Shown in pieces: positions 1 through 5,795 of a DNA stretch of 6,050 bases. The notes beneath the pieces are model-generated. The model was given only the letters and a program-made list of their open reading frames with translations, was not told the DNA's origin and did no database searches. Source of the DNA: Acetobacteraceae bacterium (GTDB taxonomy: Bacteria > Pseudomonadota > Alphaproteobacteria > Acetobacterales > Acetobacteraceae); the NCBI GenBank assembly GCA_027311485.1, contig DAICYU010000100.1, forward strand, positions 1-6,050, given 5' to 3'. Each line of letters begins with the position of its first letter. Within the stretch, counting starts at the first letter, position 1. Both the position numbers and the translations under genes were made by a program.

Positions 1-468
1 GCGGTGCGTGGCGGCGTGCGCCTGATCGGGGTCGTCCTGGGCGCGTCCACAAACGGCGAACGTGACATCCACATGGCCGCCTTGCTCGACCGCGGGTTCC
101 AGCAGCTGGATGTACCTATCGTGCCGCGCCATGGGATCCAGTTCGCCAGCCACGTATCGCTGATTTCAAGCGCGCATGCGGCTGAGCCGGTGCACACGTC
201 GTTCGCACGGTCCAGGGGCGCGCATTGGTCCGTGCATGTCGGCACCTTCTCGTCCGAGGCAGCGGCCCGTGCCGCGGCTGTAGCGGCTCGGCGCCAAGCG
301 GACAGTGGTGAAGTCCGCGTGTCCGCCGTCAGGCTGCATCGGAAAACGCTGTGGCGGGCCGAGGTCGTTGGACTGACCCAGGCTGACGCCATGGATGCCT
401 GCTCTGGGCGTCACCGGAAGGGCTGCATCCCGGTCCGGCCAACTCAGCGGCAGGTTGCCAGCCGCTAA
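1..468 (+). CDS. D-alanyl-D-alanine carboxypeptidase (peptidase S11), C-terminal part with SPOR domain; 5' end outside window
   Basis: Only the last 155 codons are present; the frame is open to the left edge and ends at TAA 466-468. The first ~35 residues (RLIGVVLGAS, then RDIHMAALLDRGF) match the end of the penicillin-binding catalytic domain of DacA/DacC-type carboxypeptidases, where this strand and helix follow the KTG motif. The catalytic SxxK, SxN and KTG motifs would lie upstream and are not visible. After a linker of about 40 residues, residues ~75-147 look like a SPOR domain: HWSVHVGTFSS at the start, an Ala-rich helix, then LWRAEVVGL and a terminal C-x7-C pair. SPOR domains bind denuded glycan at division septa, so the enzyme probably trims the terminal D-Ala of peptidoglycan stem peptides in the periplasm, near the septum. 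The inferred division role rests on the SPOR domain alone. It converges on rpiA, with 28 bp between stop codons. Confidence 0.85.
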   Translation, partial: AVRGGVRLIGVVLGASTNGERDIHMAALLDRGFQQLDVPIVPRHGIQFASHVSLISSAHAAEPVHTSFARSRGAHWSVHVGTFSSEAAARAAAVAARRQADSGEVRVSAVRLHRKTLWRAEVVGLTQADAMDACSGRHRKGCIPVRPTQRQVASR

Positions 469-484
469 GCTGCCGCCAGGCATT

Positions 485-508
485 CCGGCCGCCGGATCAG
501 GCGGCCGG
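485..508. terminator. Hairpin between convergent genes, probable bidirectional terminator
   Basis: A perfect 9-bp GC-only stem (485-493 with 500-508) encloses a 6-base loop. It starts 17 bases after the stop of the carboxypeptidase gene, and its loop contains the stop codon of rpiA on the other strand. Neither side is followed by a run of T, so it is not a textbook intrinsic terminator. It could instead act as a 3'-end stabiliser or help factor-dependent termination. Confidence 0.5.
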
Positions 509-1201
509 CAGTCCTTCACGTTCAAGCCGGACGACGCCGGTATCGGTCGCCACCAGGGCGACGGATGCCATGCCGATGAACAAACCGGTTTCCACCACCC
601 CTACCGTCGCCGACAGCGCCCGTTCCAGACCGCGTGGATCGGTTATGCGGCCGAAGTGACAATCCAGGATCAGGTTCCCGCCGTCGGTACGGAACGGCTT
701 CGCCGTTGCCATGCGCAGAACCGGGCGGGCGCCAAGGGATGCCAGGCGGGCAGCCGTGGTCTCATGGCCAAAGGGAACGACCTCCACCGGAACCGGGCAG
801 GTACTCCCAAGGTTTGGCACCAGCTTTGGTTCATCGGCGATGATCACCAGCCGTTCGCTCGCCGCCGCCACGATCTTCTCCCGCAACAGCGCGCCGCCCA
901 GGCCCTTGACCAGATCCAGCGTCTCGCAGGCGATTTCATCGGCGCCGTCGATCGTCAGGTCGACTTTCGGATGGGCGGCGAAATCGGTCAGCGTGATTCC
1001 GCCTTCCCTCGCCTGCTTGGCGCTGCGCTCACTGGTCGGAATGCCGACGATACGCAGTCCCGCGCGAACGCGTGCGATCAGGCCGTCGATGGCGAATGCA
1101 GCGGTGGAGCCGGTGCCCAGGCCGACCACCATGCCATCCTGCACCATCGCCACGGCGGCCATCGCCGCCTCCCGCTTGCGGGCGTCGCGATCCGCGGTCA
1201 T
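497..1201 (-). CDS. rpiA: Ribose-5-phosphate isomerase A
   Basis: This enzyme interconverts ribose 5-phosphate and ribulose 5-phosphate in the non-oxidative pentose phosphate pathway, in the cytoplasm. The 234-residue product has the RpiA landmarks in order: phosphate-binding GLGTGST (27-33), PTSERS (55-60), the catalytic DGADE loop (85-89), KGLGGALLREKI (99-110), ADEPKLVPNLG and, near the C-terminus, TDGGN. D85, D88, K99 and E108 correspond to E. coli D81, D84, K94 and E103, the catalytic set. The length is close to the usual ~220-230. The start chosen is ATG at 1201, which overlaps the dipeptidase stop (ATGA). A GTG at 1243 would add 14 residues read from inside the dipeptidase gene. It has an AGGAG 11 bases upstream, but the extra residues match nothing in the family. 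No good Shine-Dalgarno precedes 1201, which fits translational coupling. Confidence 0.95.
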   Translation of the reverse strand: MTADRDARKREAAMAAVAMVQDGMVVGLGTGSTAAFAIDGLIARVRAGLRIVGIPTSERSAKQAREGGITLTDFAAHPKVDLTIDGADEIACETLDLVKGLGGALLREKIVAAASERLVIIADEPKLVPNLGSTCPVPVEVVPFGHETTAARLASLGARPVLRMATAKPFRTDGGNLILDCHFGRITDPRGLERALSATVGVVETGLFIGMASVALVATDTGVVRLEREGLPAA

Positions 1202-2127
1202 GCGCGCACCGTGCGCAGCACCCGAAGCCAGTTTCCATGACACACCTGATCAATCTCCTGCTGACGCATGCCGCGGTCCCGCATCGCGGCCACAAGTTCG
1301 GGATGACGCGAAAAATCCGGCATTTCGGTGGCAGCGACGCCGGCCGGCAGGTCCGACCCGATCCCGACATGGTCGATACCCAGCGCGTCGATCAAGCGGA
1401 ACATGTGACGGATCATGCCGGGCAGCTTTTCCCGTGCCAGAACCGAAATCCATGCGCCGACCACGCCGCCTGACTCAGTCACCATACGCGCATAACCGGG
1501 ACTGATGAAACGCGGATGGTTGCCGTCCGGGTGCTCCGGCTCCGTCAGGTTGGCATGGGAGCAGAGGAACGGCCGGGTCGCCACGGCGGCGACGCCACGC
1601 ACCGTCGCTTCGGAACAGTGCGCGACGTCGACAATGACACCGATCCGGTTCAGCCTTCGCACCACATCGGCGCCAAATCGGGTCAGGCCGCCGTGGACCG
1701 GCGGCGCGGTCTGGATATCACCGGTTTCGTTGACCAGATAATGGGTCAATTGGATGCTGCGCACCCCACGTGCCGCCATGACGTCAAGGCGGTCCAGGTC
1801 GCCCTCCAGGAAGTCGCAGCCCTCGATCGCCAGAACCAGGGACGGGTCGTCAGCCCGGATATCATCAACCTCATAGGCGATGCGGGTGCCGGATTGCTCA
1901 AAGCTGGTCAGGTATCCTTCGACAGCGTGCAGACATTCGCCGGGTTCCGGGTCGCGGAACTTCTCCAGCCGGCGGGTGACGGGATCGCGACGGATCATCG
2001 GAATGTCGCCGATCGCCGACACCACGGCGGCGGCCACCCCGGCCGACCGCATGGTGGCCAGCACCGCGCGATCGACGTCCCCCGTACGGCGCGGACGACC
2101 CGCGTGAGTGTGCATGTCGATAATCAT
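1198..2127 (-). CDS. Dipeptidase, peptidase M19 (renal/membrane dipeptidase) family, short form
   Basis: The 309-residue product follows the M19 fold (TIM-barrel zinc dipeptidase) from end to end: N-terminal IDMHTH (3-8), the bridging glutamate in AIEGCDF (E102), QLTHYLVNETGD (126-137), VDVAHCSEAT (H170), CSHAN (H191), HPRF (R206), GGVVGAWIS and GIGSDL (D259). By alignment to human DPEP1, E102, H170 and H191 match zinc ligands E125, H198 and H219, and R206 and D259 match R230 and D288. The first metal motif is HxH (H6, H8), where DPEP1 has HxD (H20, D22). I see no signal peptide, so it is probably cytoplasmic, cleaving dipeptides whose identity cannot be read from sequence. It is shorter than the ~330-410 common in the family. 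The start ATG at 2127 has only a weak AGG upstream. It is the first gene of a unit with rpiA. Confidence 0.88.
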   Translation of the reverse strand: MIIDMHTHAGRPRRTGDVDRAVLATMRSAGVAAAVVSAIGDIPMIRRDPVTRRLEKFRDPEPGECLHAVEGYLTSFEQSGTRIAYEVDDIRADDPSLVLAIEGCDFLEGDLDRLDVMAARGVRSIQLTHYLVNETGDIQTAPPVHGGLTRFGADVVRRLNRIGVIVDVAHCSEATVRGVAAVATRPFLCSHANLTEPEHPDGNHPRFISPGYARMVTESGGVVGAWISVLAREKLPGMIRHMFRLIDALGIDHVGIGSDLPAGVAATEMPDFSRHPELVAAMRDRGMRQQEIDQVCHGNWLRVLRTVRA

Positions 2128-2161
2128 GAGCCTGTTTTAGTCTGCTATCCGGTGGCTTGCC

Positions 2162-2251
2162 ATGGTTTGGCCCGATGTTGACCTTGCGCTGGCCGAAGCG
2201 GTTGCGCATGTTGCATTGCGACGACAGGAAAGCCGGGGTGGAGTGTTGTGA
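2162..2251 (+). CDS. Possible 29-residue upstream peptide overlapping the map start
   Basis: An ATG at 2162 opens a 29-codon frame that ends in TGA at 2249-2251, sharing its last base with the ATG of map. This stop-start overlap is typical of coupled translation. A GGTGG six bases before the ATG could serve as a weak ribosome site. The predicted peptide is a short amphipathic-looking Ala/Val-rich segment (DLALAEAVAHVALRRQ) that I do not recognise. Codon choice is less G/C-biased in third positions than the neighbouring genes, which argues against a long-conserved protein. It could be a leader ORF, a decayed remnant, or chance. Confidence 0.22.
   Translation: MVWPDVDLALAEAVAHVALRRQESRGGVL
2237..2243 (+). 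promoter_or_regulatory. Shine-Dalgarno of map
   Basis: GGTGGAG lies seven bases before ATG 2251. It favours that ATG as the start over the adjacent GTG at 2248. The site is inside the last codons of the possible upstream peptide, so ribosomes finishing that frame would end directly at the map start. Confidence 0.65.
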
Positions 2252-3057
2252 TGGACGGCGGAACGGATTCGAGGCGCATTGTCATTCACGCGCCGGAAGA
2301 CTTCGCCGGCATGCGGGCAGCCGGCCGTCTCGCTGCCGAGACGCTGGATATGATTACCGAGCATGTGAAGCCCGGCGTGTCCACCGGCCAGCTGGACCGG
2401 CTGTGCCATGACTTTATCCTGGCGCACAACGCGGTGCCGGCGCCCCTGAACTATCGCGGCTATCCGAAATCGATCTGCACCTCGATCAACCACGTTGTGT
2501 GTCATGGCATTCCCGGCGATCGCAAGCTGGAGAACGGGGACATCCTGAACATCGACGTGACGGTCATCCTGGATGGCTGGCACGGCGACAGTTCGCGCAT
2601 GTACACGGCCGGAGCGCCGACCGTGCGGGCACGCAACCTGATCGACGTGACGTATGAGGCGTTGCTGCGGGGTCTGCGCGTGGTAAAGCCGGGCGCGACG
2701 CTGGGCGACATCGGTTATGCGATCCAGACCTTCGTTGAGGGCCACCGCTTCAGTGTGGTGCGGGATTTTTGCGGTCACGGCATCGGCCGCAATTTCCATG
2801 AGCCGCCGAATGTTCTGCATTACGGCCGCCCCGGCGAGGGGCCGGTTTTGCGCAAGGGCATGTTCTTCACCATTGAGCCGATGGTGAATGCCGGGCGGCC
2901 CGAGGTGAAGGTTCTGGACGATGGCTGGACCGCGGTGACCCGGGATCGCAGCCTCTCGGCGCAGTTCGAGCACATGATCGGCGTGACCGACGATGGATGT
3001 GAGATTTTCACATTGTCACCAGCAGGCATCGACAAGCCGCCTTATAACGCTAGCTGA
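2251..3057 (+). CDS. map: Methionine aminopeptidase, type I
   Basis: It removes the initiator methionine from new proteins whose second residue is small, acting in the cytoplasm at the ribosome after deformylation. All five metal ligands and the key histidines of the family are present in the 268-residue product: H85 in VVCHGIP, D102 in NIDVTV, D113 in GDSSRMY, H176 in GHGIGR, E209 in FTIEPM and E240 in QFEHM. These correspond to E. coli H79, D97, D108, H171, E204 and E235. H183 in NFHEPP matches the substrate-contacting H178. The length is near the E. coli 264. There is no N-terminal zinc-finger extension, so this is the plain bacterial form (MAP-Ia type). It is divergent from the dipeptidase gene and followed by radC on the same strand. 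A map-radC neighbourhood is familiar to me from alphaproteobacteria, where sfsA often precedes them; sfsA is not seen here. Confidence 0.96.
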   Translation: MDGGTDSRRIVIHAPEDFAGMRAAGRLAAETLDMITEHVKPGVSTGQLDRLCHDFILAHNAVPAPLNYRGYPKSICTSINHVVCHGIPGDRKLENGDILNIDVTVILDGWHGDSSRMYTAGAPTVRARNLIDVTYEALLRGLRVVKPGATLGDIGYAIQTFVEGHRFSVVRDFCGHGIGRNFHEPPNVLHYGRPGEGPVLRKGMFFTIEPMVNAGRPEVKVLDDGWTAVTRDRSLSAQFEHMIGVTDDGCEIFTLSPAGIDKPPYNAS

Positions 3058-3058
3058 T

Positions 3059-3087
3059 TTAGCGGATCGGCGGCGTTAGCGGATCGG
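3059..3087 (+). repeat. 12-bp direct repeat in the map-radC gap
   Basis: TTAGCGGATCGG occurs at 3059-3070 and again at 3076-3087, a 17-bp spacing centre to centre. It starts one base after the map stop and ends 46 bases before the radC start. It could be a tandem binding site or a simple local duplication. No clear promoter or T-tract terminator is seen around it. Confidence 0.7.
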
Positions 3088-3133
3088 TAATCTTTCGGCA
3101 CTAGCCTGGCGGCGACGCTTTGCCACGGGTGCC

Positions 3134-3898
3134 ATGCGGAAAGCCCAGATACCGAAAGCCCAGGCGCCGGCCGGATTGGCCGATATCACCCTGCTGCCGG
3201 GTCTGCTGCCCGACTCGGCCGATCATGCGATTGGCGCCGACGGGCATCGTCAGCGCATGCGGCAACGCCTGTTGAAGGCTGGTCCGGATTCCCTGGCGGA
3301 TCACGAGATGCTGGAGATGATCCTGTTCATCGCCCTGCCCCGGCGGGACACGAAACCCATCGCCCGCGCGCTGTTGGCGCGCTTCCGATCCTTCGCAGCC
3401 GTGGTCGGGGCGCCCGTGCAGGAGTTGCTGGACATCGACGGGCTGGGCGAAGCCGGATCGGCAGCCATCAAGCTGGTCCAGGCGGCGGCGCTGCGGATGC
3501 TGAAGCACGAGGTTGCAGCCCAACCGGTGCTGTCAAGCTGGGACCGGCTCACGGAATACCTGACCGCCAGTATGGAACACGAGCGCGCCGAACAGTTCCG
3601 TATCCTGTTCCTGGACGCACGCAACCGGTTGATCGCCGATGAGGTGCAGGGCTACGGCACCGTCAACCATGCGCCGGCCTACCCGCGGGAGATCGTGAAG
3701 AAGTGCCTGCAGCACAACGCGACAGCCCTGATCCTGGCCCATAATCACCCGAGCGGCGAGCCGACCCCTTCGCGGGAGGATGTGGCGATGACCGAGGCGA
3801 TCAGCCGAGCGGTGCAGACGGTCGGGGTGACGGTGCACGACCACATTATTATTGGGCGAAAGCGGTGGTTGAGCTTCCGACAGGAGAAGCTGCTGTGA
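3134..3898 (+). CDS. radC: RadC family protein (JAMM/MPN+ metalloprotein)
   Basis: The 254-residue product has the two RadC parts. The N-terminal half (about 37-125) contains HRQRMRQRLLKAG, a DHEMLEMILF segment and a helix-hairpin-helix-like LLDIDGLGEAGSAAI (98-112). The C-terminal half (about 132-254) is the JAB/MPN domain, with E153, the signature HNHPSGEPTPSRED (H203, H205, S207, D216) and VHDHIIIG (234-241). These are the expected zinc ligands of a JAMM site, so the site looks intact. The biological role of RadC is unsettled: the old DNA-repair assignment to radC was later traced to a recG allele, and no substrate is established. The first ~35 residues are a variable, Pro/Ala-rich extension. 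The ATG at 3134 is the only usable start, since an in-frame stop lies at 3077-3079 with no ATG or GTG between. Its ribosome site is weak, so it may depend on transcription from map. Confidence 0.93.
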   Translation: MRKAQIPKAQAPAGLADITLLPGLLPDSADHAIGADGHRQRMRQRLLKAGPDSLADHEMLEMILFIALPRRDTKPIARALLARFRSFAAVVGAPVQELLDIDGLGEAGSAAIKLVQAAALRMLKHEVAAQPVLSSWDRLTEYLTASMEHERAEQFRILFLDARNRLIADEVQGYGTVNHAPAYPREIVKKCLQHNATALILAHNHPSGEPTPSREDVAMTEAISRAVQTVGVTVHDHIIIGRKRWLSFRQEKLL

Positions 3899-3911
3899 TC
3901 GCCGCCCGGGT

Positions 3912-3963
3912 GCCAGCGGCGTTACGCGGCCCGTTACGGCAGCACGACCATTGTGCCGCTGGC
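3912..3963. repeat. 9-bp inverted repeat beyond radC
   Basis: GCCAGCGGC (3912-3920) is the exact reverse complement of GCCGCTGGC (3955-3963), with 34 bases between them. The interval also holds a direct CGTTACG pair (3920-3926 and 3932-3938). It starts 13 bases past the radC stop and could form an outer structure next to the hairpin at 3969-4000. The long loop makes a stable role doubtful. Confidence 0.35.
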
Positions 3964-3968
3964 GGGTG

Positions 3969-4000
3969 ACGAAGCGGATGCCGGGATGCATCCGCTTCGT
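3969..4000. terminator. Hairpin between convergent radC and mmsA, probable bidirectional terminator
   Basis: A perfect 12-bp stem (3969-3980 with 3989-4000) has an 8-base loop. It lies 70 bases past the radC stop and 12 bases past the mmsA stop on the opposite strand, where a shared terminator would be expected. No T run follows on either side, so termination efficiency cannot be judged from sequence. Confidence 0.65.
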
Positions 4001-4012
4001 GCCGGTGAAAGG

Positions 4013-5509
4013 TTAACGCCCCAGCGTCGGCATCACGAACTCTGGTCCGCGCCGCTTGCCGGCGGCCCAGCGCTGCGTGATCGCCTTATAGCGGGTGTAA
4101 AAGCGCACGCCTTCGGGGCCGTAGATATGATGGTCGCCGAACAGGGACCGCTTCCAGCCACCGAAGGAATGGAACGCCATCGGCACCGGAATTGGCACAT
4201 TGATGCCGACCATGCCAACCTGAATCGCCTCGGCGAAGTCCCGGGCAGCACCGCCGTCATTGGTGAACAGGGCGACGCCGTTGCCGTATTCATGCGCATT
4301 GATCAGATGGGTCGCGGTCGCCGCATCAGGCGCGCGCATGACCGACAGGACGGGACCGAAGATTTCCTCCTTATAGATGCGCATATCCGGCGTGACATTG
4401 TCGAACAGGCAACCGCCCAGGAAGAACCCGCCCTCATAGCCCTGCAGCTTGAGACCGCGGCCATCCACGACCAGGTTGGCGCCTTCTTTCACGCCCAGAT
4501 CGACGTAGCCGCGCACCTTCTCCATGTGCTCGCGCGTCACCAGCGGGCCCATCTCGGCGTCGGGGTCGGTGCCGGGGGCCACCTTCAGCGCCCGCACCCG
4601 CGGCGCCAGCTTGGCCATCAGCTCATCCCCGGCGGATCCGACGGCGACGGCCACGGAAACCGCCATGCAGCGTTCGCCGGCCGCACCGTACGCGGACCCC
4701 ATCAACGCATCGACTGCGTCATCGATGTTGGCATCCGGCATGACCACCAGGTGGTTCTTGGCCCCACCCAGTGCCTGCACGCGGTTCCCATGCGCGGTGC
4801 CGCCGCGATAGATCGTCTCGGCGATAGCGGTGGAACCGACGAAGCTGATTGCGGCAATGCCGGGGTGGGCGATGATCGTCTCCACCGCCTCACGCCCGCC
4901 CTGCACGACGTTGAACACGCCATCCGGCAGGCCAGCTTCCTGCAGCAGTTCCGCCAGCTTCAGGGCGACGGACGGGTCTTTTTCCGAAGGCTTCAGGATG
5001 AAGCAGTTGCCGCAGGCCAGCGCCACCGGGATCATCCACAGCGGCACCATGATAGGGAAGTTGAACGGCGTGATGCCGGCGACGACGCCCAGCGGTTGAC
5101 GGATCGACCAAGCGTCGATGCCGGTGCCAACCTGATCGGTATACTCACCCTTCAGCAGATGCGGAATGCCGCAGGCGAATTCCACCACTTCCAGGCCGCG
5201 CTGGACTTCACCGTCGGCATCGGACAGCACTTTGCCGTGCTCTGCCGTGACGATGGCCGACAGCTCCTGGCGGTTACGCTCCAGCAGTTCCTTCAGCTTG
5301 AACATGACGCGGGCGCGCCGCAGCGGCGGGGTGTTGGCCCAAGCCGGCCACACGGCGGACGCCGCGGCCACAGCCTTCTCGACTTCTGACGCATCGGCCA
5401 TCGCGACCTTGCCGGTGACGTCGCCGGAGGCCGGATTGAATACATCGCCGAACTTTCCGCTGGTGCCGGCGACGTGCTTGCCGCCGATAAAATGCCCGAT
5501 TTCGCGCAT
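4013..5509 (-). CDS. mmsA: Methylmalonate-semialdehyde dehydrogenase (CoA-acylating)
   Basis: It converts methylmalonate semialdehyde, NAD+ and CoA to propionyl-CoA (and malonate semialdehyde to acetyl-CoA), a late step of valine, beta-alanine and inositol breakdown in the cytoplasm. The 498-residue product has the family length and signatures: TPFNFPIMVPLWM (147-159, with N150), KPSEKDPS (173-180), FVGST (223-227), LGGAKNH (248-253), GERCMA (279-284, nucleophile C281), EEIFGPV (381-387) and FGDHHIYGPEG (457-467). In LGGAKNH the catalytic glutamate of ordinary aldehyde dehydrogenases is replaced, as is normal for CoA-acylating MmsA. R104 and R280 appear to match the carboxylate-binding arginines of Bacillus IolA. 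The frame stays open upstream to 5692, but ATG 5509 is chosen because it has a GGAGG ribosome site and begins where the family begins. No mmsB or other valine-pathway gene lies beside it here. Confidence 0.95.
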   Translation of the reverse strand: MREIGHFIGGKHVAGTSGKFGDVFNPASGDVTGKVAMADASEVEKAVAAASAVWPAWANTPPLRRARVMFKLKELLERNRQELSAIVTAEHGKVLSDADGEVQRGLEVVEFACGIPHLLKGEYTDQVGTGIDAWSIRQPLGVVAGITPFNFPIMVPLWMIPVALACGNCFILKPSEKDPSVALKLAELLQEAGLPDGVFNVVQGGREAVETIIAHPGIAAISFVGSTAIAETIYRGGTAHGNRVQALGGAKNHLVVMPDANIDDAVDALMGSAYGAAGERCMAVSVAVAVGSAGDELMAKLAPRVRALKVAPGTDPDAEMGPLVTREHMEKVRGYVDLGVKEGANLVVDGRGLKLQGYEGGFFLGGCLFDNVTPDMRIYKEEIFGPVLSVMRAPDAATATHLINAHEYGNGVALFTNDGGAARDFAEAIQVGMVGINVPIPVPMAFHSFGGWKRSLFGDHHIYGPEGVRFYTRYKAITQRWAAGKRRGPEFVMPTLGR

Positions 5510-5516
5510 GAGCGAT

Positions 5517-5521
5517 CCTCC
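5517..5521 (-). promoter_or_regulatory. Shine-Dalgarno deciding the mmsA start
   Basis: Read on the minus strand this is GGAGG, seven bases before ATG 5509. It fixes the mmsA start and excludes the 61 extra codons of the longer open frame (to 5692), which match nothing in the aldehyde dehydrogenase family and run through a tandem repeat. Confidence 0.8.
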
Positions 5522-5542
5522 GTGTCTCCCGGCCGCAACTAA

Positions 5543-5561
5543 ACCAGCGGACGTCCGTGGT
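5543..5561. promoter_or_regulatory. Near-palindrome upstream of mmsA, candidate operator
   Basis: The perfect palindrome CGGACGTCCG (5548-5557) is extended by ACCA on one side (5543-5546) and TGGT on the other (5558-5561), with one unpaired G at 5547. It lies about 34-52 bases upstream of the mmsA start codon, a position suited to a repressor or activator site. No convincing -35/-10 pair was found around it and the regulator is unknown. Confidence 0.4.
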
Positions 5562-5648
5562 CCAGACGGGTCAAGAAACGGCAGACAAGCGGATAAGAAG
5601 CCCGCCCCGATGCGTCCGCATCCCGCCGCCTCAGCCACCGCGTACCAT

Positions 5649-5684
5649 GCATGGCTCGGCGCCTGCGCATGGCTCGGCGCCTGC
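5649..5684. repeat. Perfect 18-bp tandem duplication in the mmsA-asd gap
   Basis: The 18-base unit GCATGGCTCGGCGCCTGC occurs twice back to back (5649-5666 and 5667-5684) without a mismatch, followed at once by TTTTT (5685-5689). A whole number of codons makes the unit readable as a six-residue repeat in any frame, but no gene is supported here. The identity of the copies suggests a recent slippage event or a maintained functional repeat. Confidence 0.9.
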
Positions 5685-5712
5685 TTTTTCATGCAAGCGG
5701 AGGAGCCGAGCC
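5658..5712 (+). promoter_or_regulatory. Two mutually exclusive hairpins ahead of asd (possible leader structure)
   Basis: GGCTCGGC in repeat copy 2 (5671-5678), and equally in copy 1 (5653-5660), pairs with GCCGAGCC at 5705-5712. With copy 2 the stem continues with CCT/AGG (5680-5682 with 5701-5703) and GCTT/AAGC (5683-5686 with 5695-5698). Alternatively the two GGCGCC cores (5658-5663 and 5676-5681) pair with each other, followed after three bases by TTTTT, which is weakly terminator-like. The two forms share 5676-5678, so they exclude each other. The pairing is seen in the sequence; a regulatory role for asd is inferred. It matters only if transcription starts upstream of about 5650. Confidence 0.3.
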
Positions 5713-5795
5713 GCCTATTTCTTGCCCTTTCACGCCACTGCGGCTAACGGTGCGCGCTTGCGCGGCCGGTGCTGCGTGACAGACAGGAGATGAAC

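Noticed and set aside
395..1240. 281-codon plus-strand frame opposite rpiA, and a 264-codon one at 711-1505
   Set aside because: Both lie opposite clearly recognised genes (rpiA and the dipeptidase) and have low-complexity Arg/Pro/Ser/Ala composition typical of shadow frames.
1202..1243. Upstream GTG start for rpiA at 1243
   Set aside because: It would add 14 residues with no family counterpart, overlap the dipeptidase by 46 bases, and its AGGAG is 11 bases away; the ATGA overlap at 1201 is more economical.
2178..2206. TTGACC at 2178-2183 as a -35 box for map
   Set aside because: No acceptable -10 hexamer lies at 16-18 bases downstream, and the sequence is within the possible upstream frame.
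2137..2973. 278-codon minus-strand frame opposite map
   Set aside because: map is certain on the plus strand with all metal ligands; the reverse frame has no recognisable domain.
3953..5389. 478-codon open frame on the plus strand opposite mmsA
   Set aside because: mmsA on the minus strand is unambiguous by motifs across its whole length. The opposite frame is His/Arg/Gln-rich, matches no family I know, and long antisense frames are common in GC-rich genes.
5510..5692. 61-residue N-terminal extension of MmsA
   Set aside because: A strong ribosome site supports ATG 5509. The extension has no family match, reads through the 18-bp tandem repeat and would make the protein about 60 residues longer than its family.
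5721..5750. TTGCCC near 5722 as a promoter for asd
   Set aside because: The sequence at the right spacing (around CTAACG) is too poor a -10 match to call.
5651..5779. 42-codon frame ending 16 bases before asd, considered as a leader peptide
   Set aside because: No ribosome site precedes either ATG (5651 or 5669), both of which arise from the repeat, and the peptide has no run of lysine, threonine or methionine codons.
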